DNA from: Galbitalea sp036271795
GTDB taxonomy: Bacteria; Actinomycetota; Actinomycetes; Actinomycetales; Microbacteriaceae
Direction: 5' to 3'
Length of the DNA: 52,138 nucleotides
Assembly: GCA_036271795.1 (NCBI GenBank)
Contig: DATAZY010000037.1
Location: forward strand, 1-52,138
Positions 1-9,032 of the stretch are shown here, one piece after another (position 1 is the stretch's first letter; every line of letters begins with the position of its first letter). The notes under the pieces are model-generated. The model was not told the origin of the DNA. It made no database searches and saw only the letters and a program-made list of their open reading frames with translations. A program made the translations under genes and the position numbers.

Positions 1-1106
1 ACCTGCAGACCGTCGGCAAATGATGGTCGTGGCTGGCGGTGCTCGGAGATGTCCACCACGAAGTCCCTGACCTGATGCGAGAACGGATGCTCGTAGCCGA
101 GCCCGTGCCCGGTCGGCCACCACGCCGCCGCGTAGGGATGCTCCGGCTCGGTCACCAGGATGCGCCGGAAGCCCTTCTCTCCGACGGGGTCCGCAGCATC
201 GTAGAACTCGAGCTCGTTCATCCGCTCGAGATCGAAGGCGATCGCGCCCTTCGAGCCGCTGAACTCCAGTCGGAAGGCGTTCTTGCGACCGGTTGCGTAA
301 CGAGTCGCCTCGAACGTCCCCAGCACACCGCTGCTCAGCCGACCGGTAAAGAGGGCGATGTCGTCAACCGTAACCATGCCTCGCTTCGTCGAGGCGACTC
401 CACCGAGGCCCACGGACTCCGCGAGCAGCGGTCGTTCCCGCACCAGCGTCTCGAGAATGCCACTGACCGACTCGAGCCGCTCCCCCGTCACGAACTGCAC
501 GGTATCCACGGCGTGCGCCCCGATGTCCCCGAGTGAGCCGGACCCCGCCTGCGCTTTGTCGAGGCGCCAGGTCATCGGACCCTCCGGATCCGAGAGCCAG
601 TCCTGCAGATATTGGGCACGCACCTGTCGCAACCGACCGAGACGACCGGCAGCGATCAGATCCCGTGCGAACGTAATCGCGGGAACGCGACGGTAGCTGA
701 ACCCCACCATCGCGAACACGCCATTCACGACCGCGACATCGGCGGCCGTCGCCATCGCCTCGGCTTCCTCGACGCTGTTCGCCAGCGGCTTCTCGCACAG
801 CACGTGTTTGCCTGCCTTGAGCGCCGCTATCGCGATCTCGGCGTGGCTGATTCCGGGCGTGCAGATGTCGACGATGTCGATGTCATCGCGGTCAATGGCC
901 TCGCGCCAGTCTGTGGCGGACTCGGCCCAGCCGAACTTCGCGGCCGCCGCCGCGACCCGGTCCGGATCACGTCCCACGATCAGCGTGCGCTCGGGCTCCT
1001 GGGGCAGGTCGAAGAATCGCGGCGCAACGCGCCAGCCCTGCGAGTGCGCGGCACCCATGAACCCGTATCCGATCATGGCGACCCTCAATCGATTCTTGGG
1101 CGGCAT
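1..1106 (-). CDS. Gfo/Idh/MocA-family oxidoreductase (3' end cut by window)
   Basis: This is an NAD(P)-dependent sugar or inositol dehydrogenase-like protein that probably acts in the cytoplasm on a sugar released by the neighbouring glycosidases. The N-terminus carries a Rossmann nucleotide-binding motif (GYGFMG, residues about 13-18) and further on the family signature CEKPLA with its conserved Lys. The reading frame stays open to the left window edge and reads HPYAAAWWPTGHGLGYEH near the end, as in the C-terminal part of this family. Roughly 20 residues are probably missing. The ATG at 1106 is preceded by a strong AAGGAGGT ribosome site. The gene lies 21 bp downstream of the GH1 gene and is probably the last gene of the leftward Gfo/Idh-GH1-Gfo/Idh unit. 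The substrate cannot be read from sequence. Confidence 0.9.
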   Translation of the reverse strand, partial: MPPKNRLRVAMIGYGFMGAAHSQGWRVAPRFFDLPQEPERTLIVGRDPDRVAAAAAKFGWAESATDWREAIDRDDIDIVDICTPGISHAEIAIAALKAGKHVLCEKPLANSVEEAEAMATAADVAVVNGVFAMVGFSYRRVPAITFARDLIAAGRLGRLRQVRAQYLQDWLSDPEGPMTWRLDKAQAGSGSLGDIGAHAVDTVQFVTGERLESVSGILETLVRERPLLAESVGLGGVASTKRGMVTVDDIALFTGRLSSGVLGTFEATRYATGRKNAFRLEFSGSKGAIAFDLERMNELEFYDAADPVGEKGFRRILVTEPEHPYAAAWWPTGHGLGYEHPFSHQVRDFVVDISEHRQPRPSFADGLQ

Positions 1107-1127
1107 CTGTACCTCCTTGGGTTTGTA

Positions 1128-2552
1128 CTAGGCCGGGATTCTTCGAGTCTGGATGAGCTCCGAGAACCACAGCCCGCTGTCCTTGACGATCCGCTCCTGT
1201 GTCTCGTAGTCGACGCGAACGATCCCGAATCGCTTTGAATAGCCGTAGCTCCACTCGAAGTTGTCGAGGAACGACCAGACCAGGTAGCCACGGAGGTCGA
1301 CTCCGCGCGCTCTCGCGCGATGCGCGGCGGTGAGGTGCCTGCGCAGGTAGTCGACTCGGTCGCGATCGTGTACACGCCCATCGACCTCGGTGTCTTCGAA
1401 CGCGGCCCCGTTCTCGGTGATCACGAGAGGCAGTTGGGGAAACTCGGCCGAGAGCGAGACGAGCAATTCCTCGAGAGCCTCTGGCGCGATGTTCCATCCC
1501 ATGGCAGTGAATGGTCCTGCCTGTTCCAGGAACTCGACGTCCCGGCTGCCGGGCCAGGCCGAGCCGCCGACGTCGCGATGGCCGTCGTTCGTCGCCTTCT
1601 CCGACTTGCCATCCCACATTCGTACGGTCGCCGTCGAGTAGTAGTTGACGCCCAGAAAGTCGATTGGCTGCGCGATCGTTTTGAGATCGTCCGCGCGAAC
1701 GAAAGACCAGTCCGTGATCTCCCGCGTGTCTTGGAGCAGGTCCGCGGGGTAGTGGCCGTGCAAAAGGGGACCAGTGAAGGACCGGTTGCCGAGCGCATCG
1801 ATGCGGCGGATGGCTTCCGGCGATGTCTCATCGACACCACGCAGCGCGTGGAAGTTCAGCGTTATCGAGTACTCCGCGTCCGGCTTGGCAACCGTGCTCC
1901 GGAGCTCCTGGACGGCGAGACCGTGTCCGAGGTTCAGGTGGTGCACTGCCCGCAGCGCAGAGAGGTCGTTCGTGCGACCGGGCGCGTGCCCGCCGGACCC
2001 GTAGCCGAGAAACGCCGAGCACCACGGTTCGTTCATGCTCGTCCACACGGCAACCCGGTCGCCCAGCGCCCCGCCGACGATTGACGCGTACTCGGCGAAC
2101 CGCAGCGCGGTGTCACGCTCCGGCCAGCCGCCGGCGTCCTCGAGAGCCTGCGGAAGGTCCCAGTGATACAGCGTCGCGATGGGTCGGACGCCGCGGGCCA
2201 GCAGCCCGTCGACCAGCCTCGAATAAAAGTCGAGGCCATTTTCGTTCGCCCGGCCGGAGCCCTTGGGCTGGATGCGCGACCACGCAATCGAGAACCGGTA
2301 TGCCTCGAGGCCCAGTTTCTGTATCAGGTCGAGATCGCTGTCCAGGCGGTGATAGTGATCGTCTGCGACATCCCCCGTATCACCGCCCAGAGTGCGACCG
2401 GGAGTGTGGCTGAAGGTGTCCCAGATCGATTCGCCCCGCCCATCCTCCTGGTAGGCGCCCTCGATTTGGTAGGCCGCAGTCGCCGAACCGAGCAGGAAGT
2501 TCTTGGGAAATTCGAGGCCGGCGTCTCGGAAGTCCGGCGATCCTGTAGTCAT
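1128..2552 (-). CDS. GH1 family beta-glucosidase/beta-glycosidase
   Basis: This glycoside hydrolase family 1 enzyme (474 aa) removes terminal beta-linked sugars from short glycosides. It has no signal peptide, so it is probably cytoplasmic and acts on imported sugars. The typical N-terminus (FLLGSATAAYQIEGA) is followed by the acid/base Glu in the motif TSMNEPW (about residue 175) and the nucleophile Glu in VITENGAAF (about residue 380). The C-terminal WSFLDNFEW motif of the sugar pocket is present. I chose the ATG at 2552 because AAAGGTGA lies about 10 bp before it and the homology begins there. An in-frame ATG at 2624 directly after the upstream stop codon would add 24 unconserved residues. 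The upstream gene is a Gfo/Idh oxidoreductase. The exact substrate (glucoside, xyloside or mixed) is not determined. Confidence 0.95.
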   Translation of the reverse strand: MTTGSPDFRDAGLEFPKNFLLGSATAAYQIEGAYQEDGRGESIWDTFSHTPGRTLGGDTGDVADDHYHRLDSDLDLIQKLGLEAYRFSIAWSRIQPKGSGRANENGLDFYSRLVDGLLARGVRPIATLYHWDLPQALEDAGGWPERDTALRFAEYASIVGGALGDRVAVWTSMNEPWCSAFLGYGSGGHAPGRTNDLSALRAVHHLNLGHGLAVQELRSTVAKPDAEYSITLNFHALRGVDETSPEAIRRIDALGNRSFTGPLLHGHYPADLLQDTREITDWSFVRADDLKTIAQPIDFLGVNYYSTATVRMWDGKSEKATNDGHRDVGGSAWPGSRDVEFLEQAGPFTAMGWNIAPEALEELLVSLSAEFPQLPLVITENGAAFEDTEVDGRVHDRDRVDYLRRHLTAAHRARARGVDLRGYLVWSFLDNFEWSYGYSKRFGIVRVDYETQERIVKDSGLWFSELIQTRRIPA

Positions 2553-2624
2553 GTGTGTGTCGTCACCTTTCAAGCTGTGCTGAGAAACGGGCATCGGGGA
2601 TGTCGCAAAAACGCTACCCGACAT

Positions 2625-3752
2625 TTACCAGCGGTCCGGGCTCGCACCCTTTGGCACTGCCGCCGGCCTCTCAGCGGTGCTGCGAAGCGTCACGATCGAG
2701 TGCTCGCGACCCGCTCGCAGGATGCCATCCATGATTTCCAGCACGTGAAACGCGAGCTCGCCCGACGCTCTGTGCGGGCGATCTGTCGCAATCGCGTGTG
2801 CCATATCCGCCAGCCCGAATCCGCGGCTGGCGTCCTCGTATCCCGCCAGGGTGTCGATCGTGCGCCACTCGCCCGACTCGGCCGTGAAGACGCTGACCGG
2901 GTCGGAGAATCTGTTTGGGTCGGGTACGGCGACAGTTCCCGCGGTTCCGTGGACCTCGATGCCACCCATTCGAGTCGCCCACACGTCGAAACTCATCGTG
3001 ACGGTAGACGTGACCCCGGATGCGTGCTCCAGAAGGGCGGTCACGTGAGTTTCCACATCCACGGGGATGATCTCGCCGGATCTTGCGCCTTGCTCGACGA
3101 CTCGGGTCCGCGCCGATCGCGACGTCGACCCGGCGACCGTCACCACCGGCCCGAGAAGCGTGACGAGCGCGGTCAGGTAGTAGGGTCCCATGTCGAATAG
3201 CGGTCCACCGCCAGCCTGATAGTAGAAGTCGGGCGCGGGATGCCAGCGCTCGTGACCCGGGGAAGCCCAGGATGCCGCCGCCGCAACCGGGCTTCCGATC
3301 ATCCCCTCGTCGAGAGCTGCCCGCGCCGTCTGGATCCCCGTGCCGAGAACCGTGTCGGGGGCGGATCCGATTCGCAGCCCGCGATCGGAGGCAAGACGAA
3401 GAAGGTCGACGGCATCGGCCGGAGCGAGCGCGAGCGGCTTCTCTGCATAGACGTGCTTGCCTGCCTCGAGTGCCCTCCGGTCGATGTCGACGTGCGCCGC
3501 CGGAATTGTGAGATTGAGAACCGCCTCAATCCGTTCATCGAGCATCAGGTTCTGGACGGGTAGCGACTCGACCCCGAGCTCCGTCGCGACGGCGAGTGCG
3601 CGCGAGTCATCGACGTCGGCGACGGCGATGAGCCGAATCCCCGGCAATTTCAGCAGCGATGCAAAGTATTGTTCACTGATCTTGCCGACCCCAACTACGC
3701 CGAGGCGCAGAGGTTCGGTTCGCCAAACACCTGCTCCAGTTTGCTTCGTCAT
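2625..3752 (-). CDS. Gfo/Idh/MocA-family oxidoreductase
   Basis: This is a full-length (375 aa) NAD(P)-dependent oxidoreductase of the glucose-fructose oxidoreductase/inositol dehydrogenase family. The Rossmann motif GVVGVGKIS lies at about residues 18-26, and the family Lys is in YAEKPLA at about residue 105. The C-terminal half carries the family's substrate domain, including FDMGPYYL. It is the first gene of the leftward unit. The CGAAATGTTTCG palindrome 37 bp upstream suggests control by the LacI-family regulator encoded at 19835-20869. Its stop codon is followed at once by ATG, so some coupling to the GH1 gene is possible. Proteins of this family oxidise sugar hydroxyls or reduce keto-sugars. 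Which applies here is unknown. Confidence 0.92.
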   Translation of the reverse strand: MTKQTGAGVWRTEPLRLGVVGVGKISEQYFASLLKLPGIRLIAVADVDDSRALAVATELGVESLPVQNLMLDERIEAVLNLTIPAAHVDIDRRALEAGKHVYAEKPLALAPADAVDLLRLASDRGLRIGSAPDTVLGTGIQTARAALDEGMIGSPVAAAASWASPGHERWHPAPDFYYQAGGGPLFDMGPYYLTALVTLLGPVVTVAGSTSRSARTRVVEQGARSGEIIPVDVETHVTALLEHASGVTSTVTMSFDVWATRMGGIEVHGTAGTVAVPDPNRFSDPVSVFTAESGEWRTIDTLAGYEDASRGFGLADMAHAIATDRPHRASGELAFHVLEIMDGILRAGREHSIVTLRSTAERPAAVPKGASPDRW

Positions 3753-3788
3753 GGTGTCTCTCTACGTCTCTCCGCGACACGCGAATCA

Positions 3789-3800
3789 CGAAATGTTTCG
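3789..3800. promoter_or_regulatory. Putative LacI-family operator (perfect palindrome)
   Basis: The perfect 12-bp palindrome CGAAATGTTTCG sits 37 bp before the ATG of the leftward Gfo/Idh-GH1 unit. The same palindrome recurs at 19744-19755 and 20957-20968, on either side of the LacI-family regulator gene. Even-length palindromes with a central CG or AT step are typical of LacI-family operators. Binding by this particular regulator is an inference. Confidence 0.75.
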
Positions 3801-3849
3801 CTAATCCGCGTCCGCTGCGCTTACTCTACCGCCGCGGTGGGCGTTCGCC

Positions 3850-3877
3850 TTGACAGTCTCTCTACCGCGTCCATAGG
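3850..3877 (+). promoter_or_regulatory. Putative promoter of the GH5-dehydratase operon
   Basis: TTGACA at 3850-3855 is separated by 16 bp from CATAGG at 3872-3877. The -35 is perfect and the -10 is weak. It points at the GH5 gene and would start transcription near 3884, upstream of a degenerate copy of the LacI-type palindrome. Confidence 0.5.
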
Positions 3878-3921
3878 CTGACGGAGTCGCACTCATTGCA
3901 AAAACGTGTCGATTCATCGTA

Positions 3922-3933
3922 GTAAACATTTCG
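3922..3933. promoter_or_regulatory. Degenerate LacI-type operator upstream of the GH5 operon
   Basis: GTAAACATTTCG matches the perfect operator CGAAACATTTCG at 10 of 12 positions; only the first two bases differ. It lies between the predicted start of transcription and the GH5 ribosome site (AAAGGAGG at 3938-3945), where a bound repressor would block the rightward operon. The weaker match may mean looser control than at the perfect sites. Confidence 0.45.
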
Positions 3934-3950
3934 CGCCAAAGGAGGCCGCA

Positions 3951-5339
3951 ATGGGCGGGCGACCATCACAACCCATCCAGACCGGAGGGTCGCGGTTTCT
4001 CGACGCCGAGGGCAACGCGATACGGCTGCGGGGGGTGTGCATCGGCGGGTGGCTCAACATGGAGAACTTCATCACGGGCTATTCCGCCAACGAGTCGCTC
4101 ATGCGCGCCAAGGTGCGCGCAGTGCTCGGGGATGCGAGCTACGAACGGTTTTTCGATCGATTGCTGAGCGTCTTCTACGACGAGGCGGATGTCGCATTTC
4201 TCGCCGACAACGGGTTCAACGCCGTGCGCATCCCGATCAACTATCACCATCTGGAGGACGACGCGCACCCGTTCGAGATCCGCGAGTCCGGATTCCGCTA
4301 CCTGGATCGGGCGATCGAACAGGGCGGTGCTCACGGCGTATACACGATCATCGATTTGCACACCGTGCCCGGCTCGCAGAACCAGCACTGGCACTCCGAC
4401 AATCCGACGCACATTGCCGCTTTCTGGCAGCATCCGCATTTCCAGGATCGCGCGCTGGGAATCTGGAAGGCAATCGCGGCCCGCTACCGGGACAACCCGT
4501 GGGTGGCCGGCTACAACCTCCTCAACGAGCCGGCAGATGAGTCGCGAAGGGCCGTTGGGCCGTTCTACGAACGCGTGGTCGCGGCGATCCGCGAAATCGA
4601 TGACGCTCACATCATCTACATCGACGGCAACACGTATTCGACCGAGTTCGATATTTTCGATGAGCCGTGGGACACCAACACCGTCTATACCCTTCACGAC
4701 TATGTTGCCGCCGGGCTCGGACGGGGAGGCGACTATCCGGGATACACGGACGGTATCTGGTACGACAAGGACACCGCCCGCCAAAAGTTCCTGCAGCGTG
4801 CAGAGTATGCCCGGTCGACTGGCACTCCGATCTACGTCGGCGAGTTCGCGCCGATCTATGTGGGCGACGAGAAGGTGGATGCGCAGCGCCGCCAGATTCT
4901 CAGCGACCAGCTCGATACCTATCGCGAATACGACGTGAGCTGGTCATCGTGGATGTACAAGGATCTCGGGCGCCAGGGCGTCGTCTATGTGAAGCCCGAA
5001 TCGCCGTACCTGCAGCGCTTCGGCGCATTTGTCGACAAGAAAAACCGCCTCGGCGCAGACCAGTGGGGAAGCACGGGCGAGGGAGTACGTGAGGTGACGA
5101 TGCCGGTGCAGGACCTCGTCGCGAGCGAGTTCCCGGACTTCACTCCGTACCCGTGGGGGCGGTTCGACTGGGTCCGCACACTGCTGCTCAACATCACGAT
5201 CGCGCAGCCGCTCGCGGAAGAATATGCCGAACTGTTCCGCGGACTGAGCGGCGACGAACTGGACTCACTCGCCGACTCCTTCGCGTTCGAAAACTGCGCG
5301 ATCCGCGAGTCGCTCCTCGAGCAGCTGAAACAGGGCTGA
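3951..5339 (+). CDS. GH5 family glycoside hydrolase (exo-glucanase/beta-glycosidase-like)
   Basis: This family 5 glycosidase (462 aa) has no signal peptide and so is probably cytoplasmic. The start RLRGVCIGGWLNMENF resembles exo-beta-1,3-glucanase-type GH5 proteins. The acid/base Glu is in LLNEPADES (about residue 193) and the nucleophile Glu in YVGEFAP (about residue 298). The conserved NAVRIPINYHH and IIDLHTVPG segments lie before them. The start is the ATG at 3951 because AAAGGAGG stands 5 bp before it; a GTG 45 bp upstream is in frame but has no such site. It is the first gene of a five-gene operon whose other members oxidise and dehydrate a sugar, so it probably releases that sugar from an imported beta-glycoside. 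The precise linkage is unknown. Confidence 0.92.
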   Translation: MGGRPSQPIQTGGSRFLDAEGNAIRLRGVCIGGWLNMENFITGYSANESLMRAKVRAVLGDASYERFFDRLLSVFYDEADVAFLADNGFNAVRIPINYHHLEDDAHPFEIRESGFRYLDRAIEQGGAHGVYTIIDLHTVPGSQNQHWHSDNPTHIAAFWQHPHFQDRALGIWKAIAARYRDNPWVAGYNLLNEPADESRRAVGPFYERVVAAIREIDDAHIIYIDGNTYSTEFDIFDEPWDTNTVYTLHDYVAAGLGRGGDYPGYTDGIWYDKDTARQKFLQRAEYARSTGTPIYVGEFAPIYVGDEKVDAQRRQILSDQLDTYREYDVSWSSWMYKDLGRQGVVYVKPESPYLQRFGAFVDKKNRLGADQWGSTGEGVREVTMPVQDLVASEFPDFTPYPWGRFDWVRTLLLNITIAQPLAEEYAELFRGLSGDELDSLADSFAFENCAIRESLLEQLKQG

Positions 5340-5341
5340 CC

Positions 5342-6439
5342 GTGCGCGCCGCCGTTCTTCGCCGGGCTGGCGAGCCACTGACCATTGAGGAGGTGACGCT
5401 GGCGGCGCCGCAGGTCGGCGAGGTGCTGGTCCGCGTCGAGGCCGCAGGCATCTGTCACACCGATCTCCACTACATGAACGGCGATATGGGGTGCCCTCTG
5501 CCGGTGGTTCTCGGCCACGAGGGCGCTGGGATCATCGAGGAGGTCGGACCGGGTGGCACCGGCCGGGTTCGGGTCGGTGACCGGGTCGCCCTCATGTGGC
5601 GTCCTCGCTGCGGCGAGTGCGAAGCGTGCGTCAGTGGCAACCCCGTACTCTGCGTCAAGGGCCGCGTCCAGGCCACCACCGGTGGTCTTCTCGACGGAAC
5701 GTCCCGACTGTCTGAAGGTGCGGAGCAACTCCACCATTTTCTGGGCGTATCGTGCTTCGCAGAACATGTCGTGACGTCGGGGCGATCGGTGGTCGTGGTG
5801 CCCGACGGGGTACCCGCCGAGATCGCCGCGATCGCTGGCTGCGCGGTCATCACCGGCGTCGGCGCGGTGTTGAACGTTGTCGAGAACGCCGCCGGTCGTC
5901 CAATCCTGGTGTTCGGCGCCGGCGGTGTTGGCCTGTCCAGCGTTATGGGTGCACGCCTGGTCGGCGCGTATCCGATTATCGCGATCGATGTGGATGACGC
6001 CAAACTAGAACTCGCCAGAAATCTCGGCGCGACCCACACGATCAACTCGACGACGGAGGACGTGCTCGCGTCGGTCCTGCGGATTGCGCCGGACGGCGTG
6101 AGCTGGGCCATCGAAGCCATCGGCCGCCCGGCAACCTTCCAGCAAGCGTTCAGTTGCGTTGCACCCGGAGGTACAGTGGTCGCCGTGGGGCTGGGTCCGG
6201 TCGATGCCTCCTTCGCCGTACCAATCAACGAACTTGTCCAGCGCCAGAAGCACGTGGTCGGAAGCCTGTACGGCTCCGCGAATCCTCGCATCGACCTTCC
6301 GAAGATCTTCGAGCTGTACCTGGCCGGGCGACTCCCGCTCGACCAGCTCCTCGGCGAACGCACCACCCTCGAGAATGTGAACCAGGCCTATGAACGACTC
6401 GCACAGGGATCCGTCGGCAGAGCGGTGGTCGTCCTGTGA
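5342..6439 (+). CDS. Zinc-dependent alcohol/polyol dehydrogenase (MDR superfamily)
   Basis: This medium-chain dehydrogenase (365 aa) has both zinc sites. The catalytic site includes Cys38 and the GHE motif (His59, Glu60). The structural site has four Cys (about 90, 93, 96 and 104, in CGECEAC and LC). The Rossmann motif GAGGVG is at about 192-197. It oxidises an alcohol or sugar with NAD(P). The start is the GTG at 5342, two bases after the GH5 stop. Its own stop overlaps the next start (GTGA). Position in the operon makes it a candidate aldose or polyol dehydrogenase that feeds the dehydratase. It also resembles NAD-dependent alcohol dehydrogenases of primary alcohols, so the substrate is open. 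Confidence 0.9.
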   Translation: MRAAVLRRAGEPLTIEEVTLAAPQVGEVLVRVEAAGICHTDLHYMNGDMGCPLPVVLGHEGAGIIEEVGPGGTGRVRVGDRVALMWRPRCGECEACVSGNPVLCVKGRVQATTGGLLDGTSRLSEGAEQLHHFLGVSCFAEHVVTSGRSVVVVPDGVPAEIAAIAGCAVITGVGAVLNVVENAAGRPILVFGAGGVGLSSVMGARLVGAYPIIAIDVDDAKLELARNLGATHTINSTTEDVLASVLRIAPDGVSWAIEAIGRPATFQQAFSCVAPGGTVVAVGLGPVDASFAVPINELVQRQKHVVGSLYGSANPRIDLPKIFELYLAGRLPLDQLLGERTTLENVNQAYERLAQGSVGRAVVVL

Positions 6440-8175
6440 TTGACAACGGCAACGCTGCCGCATTCCCGCAGCGCAGTGCGCAGTGGTACGGAGGCACCGA
6501 CAGGAACGGTTATCTCCATCGCGCGTGGATGCGCCGCGGCCTTCCCGCCAACGCCTTCGACGGTCGGCCACACATCGCAATCGCAAACACCGCCTCGGAC
6601 CTCACTCCGTGCAATTCCCACCTCAACGAGGTGGCTGAGAGCGTTAAGCAGGGCGTGTACGCGGCCGGCGGTATTCCGGTGAATCTCCCGGTTGTTTCTC
6701 TGGGCGAGACGCTCGTGCGTCCGACCGCGATGCTCTGGCGCAACATGGCCGCGATGGCTATCGAGGAGATGCTGCGGGCAAACCCTATCGACGCGGTGGT
6801 TCTACTGGGCGGGTGTGACAAGACGATTCCGGCCCTGCTCATGGGTGCTGCCTCCGTCGACCTCCCCGCCATCGTCATCCCGGGTGGCCCGATGCTCAAT
6901 GGCACGTTCCGCGGTGAGCCACTCGGGTGCGGGACGGATGTCTGGCGGTTGAGCGAGGAGGTTCGCGCCGGCACCCTGGACGAGCAACTCTTCCTGCGTT
7001 CAGAGTCCTCCATGATTCGCAGCCGTGGACACTGCAACACCATGGGGACCGCGTCGACCATGGGGATCATGGCCGAGGCGCTGGGGATGACCATCCCCGG
7101 CATCGCGGGCACACCGGCTCCCGACAGCAGGCTGCTCGAGAGCGCGCACGAGGCGGGCGAGCTCGCAGTCGAGCTCGCCCGCACGGGGCGCACGATCAGT
7201 TCGGTCATCACCCGTGAGTCCTTCCACAACGCGATCGTCGCGCTCGCCGCGATCGGCGGGTCCACGAATGCGGTCGTGCACCTGCTCGCCATCGCTGGCC
7301 GCCTCGGTATCAAACTCGACCTCGACGATTTCGATCGCATCGGCTCCGGCGTGCCCCTTCTGGTCAATCTGCAACCCGCGGGCGAGTACCTGATGGAGGA
7401 CCTGTTCCGGGCGGGTGGCGTACTCGCTGTACTCGAGCAGGTGCGCGATCTGCTCGATCCGGCTGCGATCACCGTCACCGGCGCTCCGCTCGTCGACGCC
7501 CTCCCCAACCACCCGATCTGGGACGAGACGGTGATCTCGAAACGACAGACTCCCCTGCTGCCCGACGCCGGAATCGCGGTGCTGCGGGGCAACCTCGCAC
7601 CGAACGGAGCCATCATCAAGCCGGCAGCGGCATCCCCTGAGCTGCTGACGCATCGCGGACGGGCGGTCGTGTTCGAATCCGTCGAGGACCTCCACGCCCG
7701 GATCGACGATCCGGACCTCGAGGTGGATGCGACATCCGTGCTGGTGCTGCGCGGCTGCGGCCCTAAGGGCTATCCGGGTATGCCGGAAGTCGCTAACCTG
7801 CCGCTGCCGCCCAAGCTTCTGGAGGCTGGCGTACGCGACATGGTGCGCATCTGCGATGGTCGGATGAGCGGCACCGCCTACGGGACGGTCGTGCTTCACG
7901 TCTCGCCCGAGGCAGCCGTTGGCGGGCCTCTCGCGCTCGTTCAGAACGGCGATTACATCGTGCTCGATGTTCCGAACCGCTCGCTTCGGCTCGAGGTCAC
8001 CGATGCGGAGCTGGCACGCCGCCAGGCATCGGTGGCGACCGTGGCCGCCTTCGCCGCGCCAACACGAGGATGGGAGCGACTCTATGTCGACCACGTCACG
8101 CAGGCCGATGTCGGGGCAGACCTGGACTTCCTGGTCGGCTCGAGCGGCTCTGCCGTTTCGAGGGAGTCGCACTGA
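6436..8175 (+). CDS. IlvD/Edd family sugar-acid dehydratase
   Basis: This iron-sulfur dehydratase (579 aa) belongs to the dihydroxy-acid/6-phosphogluconate dehydratase family. Three Cys that fit the cluster ligands are seen: TPCNSH (Cys59), GGCDKT (Cys127) and GHCNTMG (Cys200). The C-terminal MSGTAYG motif is also present. Family members in sugar operons convert aldonates such as xylonate, arabonate or gluconate to 2-keto-3-deoxy acids. The next two genes encode the following steps for a pentonate, so pentonate dehydratase is the best guess. It begins at a GTG that overlaps the previous stop and ends overlapping the next ATG, so translation is probably coupled. A role in branched-chain amino acid synthesis is less likely given the context. 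Confidence 0.93.
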   Translation: MIDNGNAAAFPQRSAQWYGGTDRNGYLHRAWMRRGLPANAFDGRPHIAIANTASDLTPCNSHLNEVAESVKQGVYAAGGIPVNLPVVSLGETLVRPTAMLWRNMAAMAIEEMLRANPIDAVVLLGGCDKTIPALLMGAASVDLPAIVIPGGPMLNGTFRGEPLGCGTDVWRLSEEVRAGTLDEQLFLRSESSMIRSRGHCNTMGTASTMGIMAEALGMTIPGIAGTPAPDSRLLESAHEAGELAVELARTGRTISSVITRESFHNAIVALAAIGGSTNAVVHLLAIAGRLGIKLDLDDFDRIGSGVPLLVNLQPAGEYLMEDLFRAGGVLAVLEQVRDLLDPAAITVTGAPLVDALPNHPIWDETVISKRQTPLLPDAGIAVLRGNLAPNGAIIKPAAASPELLTHRGRAVVFESVEDLHARIDDPDLEVDATSVLVLRGCGPKGYPGMPEVANLPLPPKLLEAGVRDMVRICDGRMSGTAYGTVVLHVSPEAAVGGPLALVQNGDYIVLDVPNRSLRLEVTDAELARRQASVATVAAFAAPTRGWERLYVDHVTQADVGADLDFLVGSSGSAVSRESH

Positions 8176-9032
8176 TGACCGTCTCCAGGGTCCTGCTTGA
8201 CGGCAAAGTCCGGTGGGTTACGAGTAGGGCCGACAATGTCGCGATCCTGCCCGTCTCTCTCGCGGAACTCCTCGCCTTGCATCTCGACGACGCTCGCGCC
8301 GCGATCGAGTCGGCGAGCGACCTGATCGATCCGGGACAGCTGTCGGTCCTCGCGCCGGTCGACGAACAGGAGGTCTGGGGTGCCGGCGTCACCTATCGAC
8401 GCAGCCGTGACGGTCGCGCGGAAGAGGCCACGGACGCATCCATCTACGACCGCGTCTACGAGGCGCACCGCCCCGAGGTGTTCTTCAAGTCGATCGCATC
8501 GAAGGTCGTCGCAGACGGGGAAGCCGTCGGTATCCGCGCCGATTCAGACTGGAACGTCCCCGAGCCCGAACTGGGCCTGGTGATCAACTCTCGAGCCGAA
8601 ATCTTCGGATACGTCGTGGGAAACGACATGAGCAGCAGGTCGATCGAGGGAGACAATCCGCTCTATCTCCCGCAGGCAAAGGTCTACGACAGGTCGTGCG
8701 CGCTCGGGCCATCGATCGTGCCCGTGTGGGATGCGGGGGCGGCCGCAAAGGCGATCTCCGTATCGATTCTCCGCGGCGGTCTCGAGGTGTTCGCCGGCAC
8801 GACAACCACGGATCTGATCGCGAGACCCCTGACGGAACTGGTCGAATGGCTGTTCCTCGCGATGTCGTTCCCAACCGGAGTCGTGCTCCTCACCGGAACG
8901 GGTATCGTGCCGGAGAAGGACTTCACTTTGGAGCGCGACGACACGGTCACCATTACCATCGACGGGGTCGGCACACTTGCCAACCCGGTCGCCATCGTCG
9001 GGGCAGCCCAGCCCGAGGTCCCCGGCAGATGA
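8175..9032 (+). CDS. FAH-family 2-keto-3-deoxy-sugar-acid dehydratase
   Basis: This protein (285 aa) has the fumarylacetoacetate hydrolase fold. Metal-binding residues are visible in VPEPELGLV (Glu130, Glu132) and GNDMSSR (Asp151). Family members beside IlvD-type dehydratases and a semialdehyde dehydrogenase act as 2-keto-3-deoxy-D-pentonate dehydratases that give 2-oxoglutarate semialdehyde. GAGVTYRRSRDGR near residue 69 resembles the archaeal KdaD/KdxD type. The ATG at 8175 overlaps the dehydratase stop (TGATG), and its stop overlaps the next start (ATGA). A hydrolase of the fumarylpyruvate type is possible from fold alone, but the gene order argues for the dehydratase. Confidence 0.85.
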   Translation: MTVSRVLLDGKVRWVTSRADNVAILPVSLAELLALHLDDARAAIESASDLIDPGQLSVLAPVDEQEVWGAGVTYRRSRDGRAEEATDASIYDRVYEAHRPEVFFKSIASKVVADGEAVGIRADSDWNVPEPELGLVINSRAEIFGYVVGNDMSSRSIEGDNPLYLPQAKVYDRSCALGPSIVPVWDAGAAAKAISVSILRGGLEVFAGTTTTDLIARPLTELVEWLFLAMSFPTGVVLLTGTGIVPEKDFTLERDDTVTITIDGVGTLANPVAIVGAAQPEVPGR